A stretch of 61,203 nt of DNA, from NCBI GenBank assembly GCA_047610385.1, contig JBLGAC010000022.1:1-61203 (forward strand). Direction: 5' to 3'. A model generated the notes under the pieces. That model was not told the DNA's origin and made no database searches. It worked only from the letters and a program-made list of their open reading frames with translations. Within the stretch, counting starts at the first letter, position 1; each line of letters starts with the position of its first letter. Position numbers and translations under genes: made by a program. Source of the DNA: JBOCEF01 sp047610385 (GTDB lineage: Bacteria > Pseudomonadota > Alphaproteobacteria > Rhodobacterales > Rhodobacteraceae). This document shows positions 53,956-61,203 of the stretch, in pieces.

Positions 53956-54623
53956 CCCCCCGGCTGATCATATTCGATTGCGACGGCGTGCTGGTGGACA
54001 GCGAGCCGATCGCAGTCCGCGTTCTGCGCGACACCATCACTGAGGCCGGCGGCACCATGGACGAAACTGAGGTTTACGCCCGCTTCCTTGGGCGCTCCTT
54101 GGCATCAGTGATCGAGGTGATGCGCGATGAATTCGGTCTTGCGCTGACGGGCGCGCATCTGACGGCGATGCGCGCCCGGCTCTACAAACAGTTCGAGACC
54201 GAACTGCGTCCCATCCCGGGCGCGGGCGCGGCGGCGCAGGCGGCGGGCCTGCCGTTCTGCGTCGCCTCGTCGTCGCAACCCGAACGCATCCGCCTGTCGC
54301 TGCGCCTGACAGGATTGCTGGCGATCTTTGAGCCGCGCATCTACAGTGCGACGATGGTTGAACGCGGCAAACCCGCCCCGGATCTGTTCCTGCTCGCCGC
54401 CCGCGACATGGGCGTGCGGCCAGAAGAGTGCGTGGTGATTGAGGACAGCGCCGCCGGATTGACCGCCGCGCGCGCCGCGGGCATGCGCGCTTTTGCGTTC
54501 ACCGGGGGCGGGCACGTCGAACCGGGCGGCCTGCGCGCATTGGCCGAGGCGATTGGCCCCGACGCGATTTTCGACGACATGCGCGATCTGCCCGGCCTGA
54601 TCCAAGGGCTTGGCGCGCCATGA
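53952..54623 (+). CDS. HAD-family phosphatase/phosphomutase-like protein
   Basis: A 223-residue HAD hydrolase of the beta-phosphoglucomutase/GPH subgroup. The four motifs are present: IIFDCDGVLVDSEP (nucleophile Asp and general acid Asp), ASSSQPERI, KPAPDLFL and VIEDSAAG. It probably dephosphorylates a sugar phosphate. I take TTG at 53952 as the start because it overlaps the mtlK stop (TTGA) and puts motif I at the N-terminus; no ATG fits. A HAD protein also lies in related polyol operons, perhaps to remove toxic phospho-polyols (inference). Confidence 0.85.
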   Translation: MTPRLIIFDCDGVLVDSEPIAVRVLRDTITEAGGTMDETEVYARFLGRSLASVIEVMRDEFGLALTGAHLTAMRARLYKQFETELRPIPGAGAAAQAAGLPFCVASSSQPERIRLSLRLTGLLAIFEPRIYSATMVERGKPAPDLFLLAARDMGVRPEECVVIEDSAAGLTAARAAGMRAFAFTGGGHVEPGGLRALAEAIGPDAIFDDMRDLPGLIQGLGAP

Positions 54624-56179
54624 CCGCGCCGTTGCTGTGCACGGTGGATGTCGGCACCGGCAGCGCGCGTGCAGGCATCATCGACGCGGGCGGGCACCTG
54701 CTGGGCCGCGCCGCCCATCCCATCGCGATCCGCCGCTGCGCCGCCGCGATGGCTGAGCATAATTCAGACGACATCTGGCACGCGGTCTGCGCCTCGGTGC
54801 GCGGGGCGCTGGCCGCATCGGGCGCGCGGCCCAGCGACATCGCGGCACTGGGGTTTGGCGCGACATGTTCCTTGGTGGCGCGCGGCGCAGATGGTGGCCC
54901 GGTGCCGGTCGGAATCGACGGCGCGCCGGGCTGGGACACCATCGCATGGCTGGACCACCGCGCGGTGGCTGAGGCCCATGAGGCCGCCGGGCATGACAAA
55001 AGCGCGGGTGCATCGCCGGAAATGCAGACGCCCAAGCTGATGTGGCTGAAACGCCATCTGCCTGCGGTCTGGGACCGCACGGCGCATCTGTTTGATCTGG
55101 CCGATTTCCTGACGTGGCGGGCGACGGGCGCGGATGCGCGGTCTGCCTGCACCATGATCTGCAAATGGGGCTGGGGCGCGGATGGGGCTGCGCCTGATGC
55201 GCTGCTCAGCGCGTTGGGGCTGGCGGATCTGCCCTTGCGCGCGGGTCTGCCCGGATGCGCCGCGCCCGTTGGCGCGTCGGTCGGGGGGCTGACCCCGGCG
55301 GCGGCGGACGCTTTGGGCCTGCCTGTGGGCCTGCCGGTGGCGGCGGGGATGATCGATGCGTATGCGGGCGCGCTTGGCGTGTTGGGCGGCCTGCCAGACG
55401 CTGATCTGGTAGACCGCGCGGCGCTGATTGCGGGCACATCGTCGTGTATCATGACCCTCAGCCCCGCGCCGCACGCTATCCCCGGCCTTTGGGGACCGTA
55501 TCGCGGCGTGACCCTGCCCGGCATGTGGGCGGCAGAGGGCGGGCAATCGGCGGCGGGCGGATTGCTCGATCACATCGTGCGCCAGCACGGCGCCGGGCTG
55601 GATGCGAGCGAGGCAACCCATGCCGCCATCGCCGCCCGAGTGGCCCAGCTGCGCGCGGCCCAGGGCGACGCGTTCGCCGCAGACATCCACGTGGTGCCCG
55701 ATTTTCATGGCGCGCGCTCACCGTTCAGCGATCCGGGCGCGCGGGGGATGATTGTGGGGCTGGACCTCGACGGATCCTTTGACGCGCTGTGCGCATTGTG
55801 GTGGCGCGCGGCGGTGGGGCTGGCGCTGGGGCTGGGCCAGATCGTTGACCACATGCACGATCATGGCCGCCCGACCGCGGTTCTGCGTCTGGGCGGGGGG
55901 CATGCGCGCAGCCCGCTTTTGGCGCAGCTTTACGCCGACGCGACCGGCCGCGCCGTGGAAACCGCGCCCGGAGGCGACGCAATGCTGCTGGGCGCGGCGA
56001 TCTGCGCGGCGGCGGCGGGGGGCGTGCACCCATCCCTGCGCGCCGCCGCCATCGCCATGGCGCCGGGCATGACCCGCCGCGATCCCGACCCTGCACGGCG
56101 CAGCGCGCTGGCGCATGACCGCCGGGTTCTGGCAAAACTGCAGGCCCTGCGCCGAGACATCGCTGGCCTGCGCGCCTGA
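54620..56179 (+). CDS. FGGY-family pentulose kinase (ribulokinase-like)
   Basis: A 519-residue FGGY sugar kinase. The first ATP/sugar motif is TVDVGTGSARAGIID; substrate-site residues include WLDHRAVAEA, the GMIDAYAG motif and the GTSSCIMTLS phosphate loop; adenosine motif VLRLGGGHARSPLLAQLYAD. It resembles D-ribulose/ribitol-type kinases more than xylulokinase, so it likely phosphorylates D-ribulose made from ribitol or arabitol. The start overlaps the HAD stop (ATGA). Confidence 0.87.
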   Translation: MTAPLLCTVDVGTGSARAGIIDAGGHLLGRAAHPIAIRRCAAAMAEHNSDDIWHAVCASVRGALAASGARPSDIAALGFGATCSLVARGADGGPVPVGIDGAPGWDTIAWLDHRAVAEAHEAAGHDKSAGASPEMQTPKLMWLKRHLPAVWDRTAHLFDLADFLTWRATGADARSACTMICKWGWGADGAAPDALLSALGLADLPLRAGLPGCAAPVGASVGGLTPAAADALGLPVGLPVAAGMIDAYAGALGVLGGLPDADLVDRAALIAGTSSCIMTLSPAPHAIPGLWGPYRGVTLPGMWAAEGGQSAAGGLLDHIVRQHGAGLDASEATHAAIAARVAQLRAAQGDAFAADIHVVPDFHGARSPFSDPGARGMIVGLDLDGSFDALCALWWRAAVGLALGLGQIVDHMHDHGRPTAVLRLGGGHARSPLLAQLYADATGRAVETAPGGDAMLLGAAICAAAAGGVHPSLRAAAIAMAPGMTRRDPDPARRSALAHDRRVLAKLQALRRDIAGLRA

Positions 56180-56210
56180 TCCCCCCCCGTATTCCTCAGG
56201 AAAGCTTCTC

Positions 56211-57665
56211 ATGCATCTCGGCCTTGATCTCGGCACCTCCGGCCTGCGCGCCCTTCTGATCGACGACGCCCAGCGCGTGATTGGGGTGGCTGAGGGGCCG
56301 CTGACCGTGTCGCGCCCCCATCCCGGCTGGTCTGAGCAGGACCCGGACGCCTGGATCGCGGCGGCAGAGGCGGCGCTGGACGCCCTGCACGCCACGCATC
56401 CCGCGGCATTGTCGGCGGTGCGGTCGATCGGTCTGTCGGGGCAGATGCATGGCGCGACGCTGCTGGGCGCCGATGACCGGCCCCTGCGCCCGTGCATTTT
56501 GTGGAACGACATGCGCAGCCATGTGCAGGCCGCCGCGCTGGACGCCGATCCGCGGTTTCGCGCAATTTCAGGCAACATCGTGTTTCCCGGCTTCACTGCG
56601 CCCAAACTGGTCTGGGCCGCCACGCAGGAACCAGTGATCTTCGCCGCCACCCGCACGGTGCTGTTGCCCAAGGACCATCTGCGCCTGTGGCTGACCGGCG
56701 AGAAATTCACCGACATGTCCGACGCCTCAGGCACCAGTTGGCTGGATGTGGGCGCGCGGGCATGGTCCGTGCCGCTGTTGGACGCGACCGGCATGCGCGC
56801 CGATCAGATGCCCGCGCTGGCCGAAGGCACCGCGCCGGCTGGTGCGCTCAGGGCCAAAATCGCGGCCCGCTGGGGCATGAAAACCGGCGTGGTGGTGGCC
56901 GGGGGCGGCGGCGACAATGCCGCATCAGCGGTGGGGGTCGGGGTCACGGCGCCCGGCGACGGGTTCGTGTCGCTTGGCACCTCGGGCGTGCTGTTCGCGG
57001 CCCAGAACAGCTATGCCCCCGCGGCGGCCAGCGCGGTGCACACGTTCTGCCACGCCCTGCCCGGCGCATGGCATCAGATGGGGGTGATCCTGTCGGCGTC
57101 CGCCGCGCTGGAATGGTTCGGGGCGCTGGTTGGCGCGCGGCCCGCCGATCTGACCGCGGCGCTTGGCGATCAGGTGCAGGCGCCCGGCCCGGTGCAGTTT
57201 CTGCCGTATCTGTCGGGCGAACGCACGCCCCATAACGACGCCGCCATCCGCGGTGCCTTCACCGGCCTGTCGCATGACACGGGGCGCGCGGCGCTGACCC
57301 GTGCGGTGCTTGAGGGCGTGACCTTTGCGCTGCGCGACACCTTGGACGCGCTGCGCGGTGCGGGCGGCGCCCCGACCCGGCTGATCGTGGTCGGCGGCGG
57401 ATCGGCGTCGCGCTATTGGGTGCAGCTGATTGCAGATGCGCTGAACCTGCCGGTGGATCTGCCGGCTGAGGGGGAATTTGGCGCAGCCCTGGGGGCCGCC
57501 CGTCTGGGAATGTTGGCTGAGGCGGGGCCCGGCGCAGACATCGCCGCGATCTGCGCCCCCCCGGCCATCGCACGCAGTGCCGTGCCTGATCCGGCGCTGC
57601 GCGGCGCGATGGATGACGCTTGGGGCCGGTGGCGCGCGCTTTATCCCGCATTGTCGCAGGGCTGA
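56211..57665 (+). CDS. xylB: Xylulokinase
   Basis: A 484-residue FGGY kinase that phosphorylates D-xylulose to xylulose 5-phosphate. Motifs: LGLDLGTSGLRALLID, GLSGQMHGATLLG, ILWNDMRS, the GDNAASAVGVG and FVSLGTSGVLF phosphate loop, and LIVVGGGSASRYWVQLIAD. The ATG at 56211 has CAGGAAAG upstream; an in-frame extension to 56115 lies inside the previous gene. It closes the polyol operon, taking the xylulose made by MtlK from arabitol into the pentose phosphate pathway. Confidence 0.92.
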   Translation: MHLGLDLGTSGLRALLIDDAQRVIGVAEGPLTVSRPHPGWSEQDPDAWIAAAEAALDALHATHPAALSAVRSIGLSGQMHGATLLGADDRPLRPCILWNDMRSHVQAAALDADPRFRAISGNIVFPGFTAPKLVWAATQEPVIFAATRTVLLPKDHLRLWLTGEKFTDMSDASGTSWLDVGARAWSVPLLDATGMRADQMPALAEGTAPAGALRAKIAARWGMKTGVVVAGGGGDNAASAVGVGVTAPGDGFVSLGTSGVLFAAQNSYAPAAASAVHTFCHALPGAWHQMGVILSASAALEWFGALVGARPADLTAALGDQVQAPGPVQFLPYLSGERTPHNDAAIRGAFTGLSHDTGRAALTRAVLEGVTFALRDTLDALRGAGGAPTRLIVVGGGSASRYWVQLIADALNLPVDLPAEGEFGAALGAARLGMLAEAGPGADIAAICAPPAIARSAVPDPALRGAMDDAWGRWRALYPALSQG

Positions 57666-57747
57666 TACACAGGTGCCAGAAACTCTCCCTGAAGTTGCAA
57701 TTTCGTTTGCCGCACGATCGATGCATGCTAATAAGGGTAATCCGTAG

Positions 57748-59478
57748 ATGCTGCGGGCCAACGTCATGATCACAAAGGTGTTTTCTTTGGTCCACAGGAT
57801 TGTTCGCCTGATCGCGATTGTGACGATGGTCACGGCGCTGCTTTTCGCGGCGCGCGGCGTCATGGCCCAAGGCGAAGATGGCCCACATCCTGAAACGCTG
57901 CGCGCGGTCTACACGCCGCTGGCCCCCTTTGCATTCACTGATCTTGAAGGGGAACCTGACGGCTTCGCGGTCGAATTGCTGCGCACCATGGTCGCACGGA
58001 CCGGCATGGCCCTGACCTTCCAAGAGGTGGAGAGCGTCGCGAAGGCGTTGGCGATGATCGAGGCGGGCGAGGCCGACCTGCACCCCGCGCTTATGTCCAC
58101 GCCCCGGTCGCGGGAGTTCGTTTCCTACACCGCGCCGATACTGGTGGCGACGCTCAGCCTCTATGCCCTGAAAGACCGCGCCGCCACGTTCGATCCCAAT
58201 GACTTGAGCGGGCTGCGCATCGGCTTTCGCGCAGGCAGCGACGCCGCAAACGCAGCGCATGCGGTCCTGGGGGCCATCCCCATGGCGATTGATCGGACGT
58301 CATCGTTGCTCAACGCCCTGACTGCGGGAACGGTGGACTTGGTCGTGCTTTTGGACGCCGCTTTTGACCGTAGGGCGCGCACAGCCGAATTTGACAAGCA
58401 GTTCGCGCAGGTCGGCCCACAAATTCACACGATCCCGATCGGCATCGCGGTCAGCCACACGCAACCTGAAACGCTGGCGCTGCTGGATCACATGTTGCGC
58501 AACATGAAAGCCCAACCCGGCTTCGACGCGATTGTCGCGCGCTGGTTCGGGGCGCCGCCGTCGTGGTGGACGCCGATGCGGATGTTTTTGGCCTATGCCA
58601 TAAGCATTTCGACGGTGGTGATTGTCGCGCTCACTGCGTTCAGCAGTCAGCGCTTGATCGCCCGCAATTTGCTGACGCACGATATCCGGATGCGCGTCAC
58701 GCTCGCCTCTCGCAATGCCGCGGTGCTGGAGCTGAAGAACGCGCAGCTTATCAGCCAGAACCAAGAAATGCAGCGTCTGCTTCAGGCCGTGTCCCATGAC
58801 CTGAAATCCCCGATGGTGACGGTGCGCGGCTTTGCCGGTGTGCTGGAAGACGCGATGGCATCGGGGAATGAACCGCTGGCCCGCGACGCCTGCCGCCGGA
58901 TCATCGCCAGCACCAAAAACCTGAGCGGCATCATCGAAGGGCTGCATGAATTCAACCGCGTGGACCAAAAGCCCGTCGCCTTGGCAGACGTCGATCTGAA
59001 CGCCCTGATCGCCGAGGCGGGAGAGATGCTCGCTGCTGACATCGACATTGCAAAGGCCAGCATCGTCGTGCCCATGCGCCTGCCCCATGTGCGCGCCGAC
59101 GAAACGCAGCTGTTGCGAGTGCTGCTGAACATGATTTTGAACGCGCTGCGCCATGGGTGCCCCGAACCGGGCATGACCGTCGAAATTACCGCCACGACAG
59201 GCACGGATAGCACCGAAATCGTGGTGCGCGATCATGGCCCCGGCATCCCTGAGGCGTTTCAACGCGACGTGTTCCGCCTGTTCCGGCGGCTTGCGCCGGG
59301 TCAATCCAACGGCAACGGGATCGGCCTGTCGATCGTGGCGCGGATCGCGGCCAAACATGGTGGCGCGGCTTGGGCATCCTCGCCTGAGGGCGGAGGCGCG
59401 GCGCTGCACGTCACGCTGTCGAACACCCCCAACGATCGCAGCAGCCCGCCCGCCACCACATCGGAGGACGCTGCATGA
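57748..59478 (+). CDS. Sensor histidine kinase with periplasmic solute-binding domain
   Basis: A 576-residue membrane kinase. After a signal/anchor segment (residues 18-35) the periplasmic part (about 50-275) is a family 3 solute-binding domain (YTPLAPFAFTDLEGEPDGFAVELL, LRIGFRAGSDAA), as in BvgS-like sensors. TM2 is about 278-300. The cytoplasmic part has a HisKA domain (AVSHDLKSPMVTVRGF) and an ATPase domain (NMILNALRHG, DHGPGIP, GNGIGLSIV). It senses a small polar solute. The next gene, a response regulator, overlaps it as ATGA. It has no attached receiver, unlike many BvgS-type kinases. Confidence 0.9.
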   Translation: MLRANVMITKVFSLVHRIVRLIAIVTMVTALLFAARGVMAQGEDGPHPETLRAVYTPLAPFAFTDLEGEPDGFAVELLRTMVARTGMALTFQEVESVAKALAMIEAGEADLHPALMSTPRSREFVSYTAPILVATLSLYALKDRAATFDPNDLSGLRIGFRAGSDAANAAHAVLGAIPMAIDRTSSLLNALTAGTVDLVVLLDAAFDRRARTAEFDKQFAQVGPQIHTIPIGIAVSHTQPETLALLDHMLRNMKAQPGFDAIVARWFGAPPSWWTPMRMFLAYAISISTVVIVALTAFSSQRLIARNLLTHDIRMRVTLASRNAAVLELKNAQLISQNQEMQRLLQAVSHDLKSPMVTVRGFAGVLEDAMASGNEPLARDACRRIIASTKNLSGIIEGLHEFNRVDQKPVALADVDLNALIAEAGEMLAADIDIAKASIVVPMRLPHVRADETQLLRVLLNMILNALRHGCPEPGMTVEITATTGTDSTEIVVRDHGPGIPEAFQRDVFRLFRRLAPGQSNGNGIGLSIVARIAAKHGGAAWASSPEGGGAALHVTLSNTPNDRSSPPATTSEDAA

Positions 59479-59888
59479 GCCCAGCACGTTTCTTGCTGAT
59501 CGAGGACGACGCCGATCACGCCGCGCTGATCTGCAGCGCCATCTCGCAATCGGGTCTGGACTGTGAGGTTGTGCACGCGTCCAGCGGTGAGGCCGGGCTC
59601 AATATCCTCAGGCAGGAGAACGCACTGAAGCCCAACGTGCTGCTGCTGGACATAAATCTGTCAGGCATGGGCGGATTGCAGGTCTTGGAGGTGATCAAAG
59701 CCGATCCCACCTTGAATGACCTGCCGGTTGTGATGCTGACCACCTCAATCGCGGCGGCGGATTTGGACTCGGCCTATCGCAATCACGTCAACAGCTATGT
59801 GGTCAAACCAACAGATTATGCTGAGATGAAGCGGGTGATGTTGGCGATCGCCCGCTATTGGTCCACCGTGAACACCCAGTTCGAATGA
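59475..59888 (+). CDS. Single-domain response regulator (Rcp1/CheY-like)
   Basis: A 137-residue receiver with no output domain. Acidic pocket LIEDDADHA, phosphoacceptor aspartate in LLLDINLSGMGG, threonine in VMLTTS, and lysine in YVVKPTD. The start overlaps the kinase stop by 4 nt, so it is the direct partner. Single-domain receivers act in phosphorelays or by binding a target protein. Confidence 0.9.
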   Translation: MSPARFLLIEDDADHAALICSAISQSGLDCEVVHASSGEAGLNILRQENALKPNVLLLDINLSGMGGLQVLEVIKADPTLNDLPVVMLTTSIAAADLDSAYRNHVNSYVVKPTDYAEMKRVMLAIARYWSTVNTQFE

Positions 59889-59904
59889 CCGGCGACCGCC
59901 CTGT

Positions 59905-60372
59905 TCAGGCACCATCGCCTTGGGAATCGCGTTCGCGGCGCCTGCGGTGATAACGCGCCAGATCGGCAGGCAGATCGCGCATGTCCCAGTGGAACCCCTT
60001 ACCCTGCAGCATCGCTTGAAGCCGTGCAGCCGTCAGCGGCTTGCAAATATAGGCCGATGCTTCGAGCAGCAGCGCTTCGATGCGGGTTTCGTCGTTCGCA
60101 CTGGCGGTGAGCACGGCAATCGGCACGCGACTGCACCCCTCCAGCTTGCGGATCCGGTCGATCAGCATCAAGCCGTTTTCATTGTGCAGACCGATATCGA
60201 CAAAAATCGCCAGCGGGCAGGCATCCGGGGACATTTCAAGCACGCGAACAGCTTCCGCACCCGTCTCGCAAATCTCAACCGCGATCATCGGATCGTGTTG
60301 TGCGATCACGCGTGTTGCAAGAAATGCATGGTCGGGATCGTCGTCAACAACGAGCATCCACTTCCCAGACAT
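59905..60372 (-). CDS. Single-domain response regulator with C-terminal extension
   Basis: A 155-residue receiver: VVDDDPDHAFL, phosphoacceptor aspartate in IFVDIGLHNENGL, LTASANDE and YICKPLT. After the receiver a basic tail of about 25 residues (LADLARYHRRRRERD-like) follows, too short for a known output domain. It converges with the kinase/receiver pair from the opposite side, 16 nt from the receiver stop, and may be a second branch of the same relay. Confidence 0.88.
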   Translation of the reverse strand: MSGKWMLVVDDDPDHAFLATRVIAQHDPMIAVEICETGAEAVRVLEMSPDACPLAIFVDIGLHNENGLMLIDRIRKLEGCSRVPIAVLTASANDETRIEALLLEASAYICKPLTAARLQAMLQGKGFHWDMRDLPADLARYHRRRRERDSQGDGA

Positions 60373-60387
60373 GAACAGCTCCTGTAA

Positions 60388-60629
60388 GAAATTTAAGAAA
60401 TATTTGAATTAAGATAGCAAGCTGTGAACATGAATGTCTTTCACTTTCTCCTTAACTCAGGTCAATAAACTTCATGACCTTTGAAATTAGACGATGAATG
60501 AAGCTTTCATCAGAAACAGTTTCATCGCGAAACCCACCTATCAACCCTGACTTTACAATATTTATAACAGAGGCAACGTAAATAAATAAAGAACTCTCGA
60601 AAACAGTCCTGTCTGACATGCTGCACTCA
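60388..60629. other. A/T-rich intergenic region
   Basis: About 240 bp, much richer in A/T than the rest of the window (for example TTTAAGAAATATTTGAATTAAG and AATATTTATAACAG). It lies upstream of the minus-strand receiver (start 60372) and downstream of the minus-strand gene at 60630-61142. It probably contains the receiver's promoter and could also be acquired DNA. No gene is seen. Confidence 0.45.
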
Positions 60630-61142
60630 TCATTGCATCACCTCGATACGGTTCAAATGCCAGATACTGCGGGAAAACACTTGCTCCGACCGCCATTCTG
60701 ATCCGGAATCATAGGGATAGATCACCCAGATCGGCCCCTTGTCCCGCACGGACATCGGGGCTCCGTCCCGCTCCAACGCCAGCATCGGCACGGTGGCTGA
60801 CAGATCCTGCGCCGGGATTTCCACCGAATAATCGTTGAGGGCGACCAGCCGCAGCCTGCCGTCGCGGGGCGCTCCGACCCGGTCCAGCACTGCCTGAAGC
60901 GGCACGCCGACGAAGCGGCTGATGCCGTCGGTCCACACGGTGCCGGTCACGACCTCAGCGGCGCGCAGCCGCCCAAGCGCGGCGCGGTCGAACGCAGCAG
61001 CGCCGTCAACATTGGTCACAGAAATCGCGCCGGTCACCGTCAGCAGCACCTCGCCCTCAGGCGGCGGCAGCGGCGCGCCAGCGTGGGCAGGTACAAGGGC
61101 CAAGGCGGCAAACACCAAAGCGAGAAAAGCAGTTTTAAGCAT
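60630..61142 (-). CDS. Secreted molybdopterin-oxidoreductase-like protein
   Basis: A 170-residue protein with a signal peptide (LALVFAALALVPAHA, cleavage near residue 21). The rest resembles a shortened oxidoreductase molybdopterin-binding domain: VLLTVTGAI, then GRFVGVPLQAVLDRVGA-like ISRFVGVPLQAVLDRV and VALNDYSVEIPAQDL, ending in WVIYPYDSG. The conserved cofactor cysteine of SuoX/MsrP is not evident, so cofactor binding is doubtful. Such proteins are frequent beside signal-transduction genes in proteobacteria, where they may sense. Nothing downstream in the last 60 bases is recognisable. Confidence 0.75.
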   Translation of the reverse strand: MLKTAFLALVFAALALVPAHAGAPLPPPEGEVLLTVTGAISVTNVDGAAAFDRAALGRLRAAEVVTGTVWTDGISRFVGVPLQAVLDRVGAPRDGRLRLVALNDYSVEIPAQDLSATVPMLALERDGAPMSVRDKGPIWVIYPYDSGSEWRSEQVFSRSIWHLNRIEVMQ

Positions 61143-61203
61143 GTGCGTCTCATAAGCCAGTCTGCAAAGAAGTTTACGGTGGTCACTAAATCAGGCGAAA
61201 TTG

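Overview
The window looks like a piece of a high-GC alphaproteobacterial chromosome, most likely from a Rhodobacteraceae/roseobacter-type organism. The evidence is gene content and style: a SmoEFGK-SmoS-MtlK-XylB polyol operon, an FdsGBA-type formate dehydrogenase locus, a betaine/N-methyl-amine demethylation operon, many 4-nt stop/start overlaps and strong GC codon bias. Assignments rest on reading motifs and family resemblance; no database search was run.

Layout. 1-4.3 kb holds four ordinary genes (Gfo/Idh/MocA dehydrogenase, MetX-like alpha/beta hydrolase, FAD amine oxidase, ChrR-like cupin). 4.4-13.7 kb is a gene graveyard ending at a tRNA-Ser(UGA): a broken acetamidase, a ~5 kb relic of a giant extracellular protein (CSLREA/beta-helix units plus five lectin-like repeats), and a small integrative element. 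Flipping bases 11061-12805 back makes both a tyrosine integrase and a Toprim primase-like gene whole, in frame, and puts integrase, an unknown gene, alpA and the Toprim gene on one strand. 13.9-33.9 kb is mostly intact: PA14-domain protein, CoA-transferase/GST pair, host-attachment-like protein, an orphan binding protein paired with a large chemoreceptor, hydrolases, a Baeyer-Villiger-type monooxygenase, a nitronate monooxygenase-like enzyme, mprF, and a three-gene demethylation operon facing a TetR regulator across a perfect operator-like palindrome.

33.9-39.6 kb is a formate dehydrogenase operon in advanced decay. fdsG is nearly all deleted and the LysR regulator is cut in the same event; fdsB has a nonsense codon; fdsA has two frameshifts; fdhD is truncated with an internal inverted piece. 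Only the small fdsD is intact. 39.7-45 kb carries a Rieske protein overlapping hpd, an Lrp/AsnC regulator, an unknown membrane protein, tiny gene relics and a MATE exporter. 45.0-46.3 kb is a collapsed ugpBAE-type transporter relic.

46.4-57.7 kb is a complete polyol catabolic operon: SorC-type regulator, binding protein, two permeases, ATPase, sorbitol dehydrogenase, mannitol dehydrogenase, HAD phosphatase and two FGGY kinases. Polyols would be imported, oxidised to ketoses and phosphorylated to ketose phosphates. 57.7-61.1 kb has a histidine kinase with a periplasmic solute-binding sensor, two single-domain response regulators, and a secreted molybdopterin-oxidoreductase-like protein.

The main pattern is contrast: intact operons sit beside loci with many independent lesions (large deletions, inversions, nonsense and indels), which points to ongoing gene loss rather than uniform sequencing noise.
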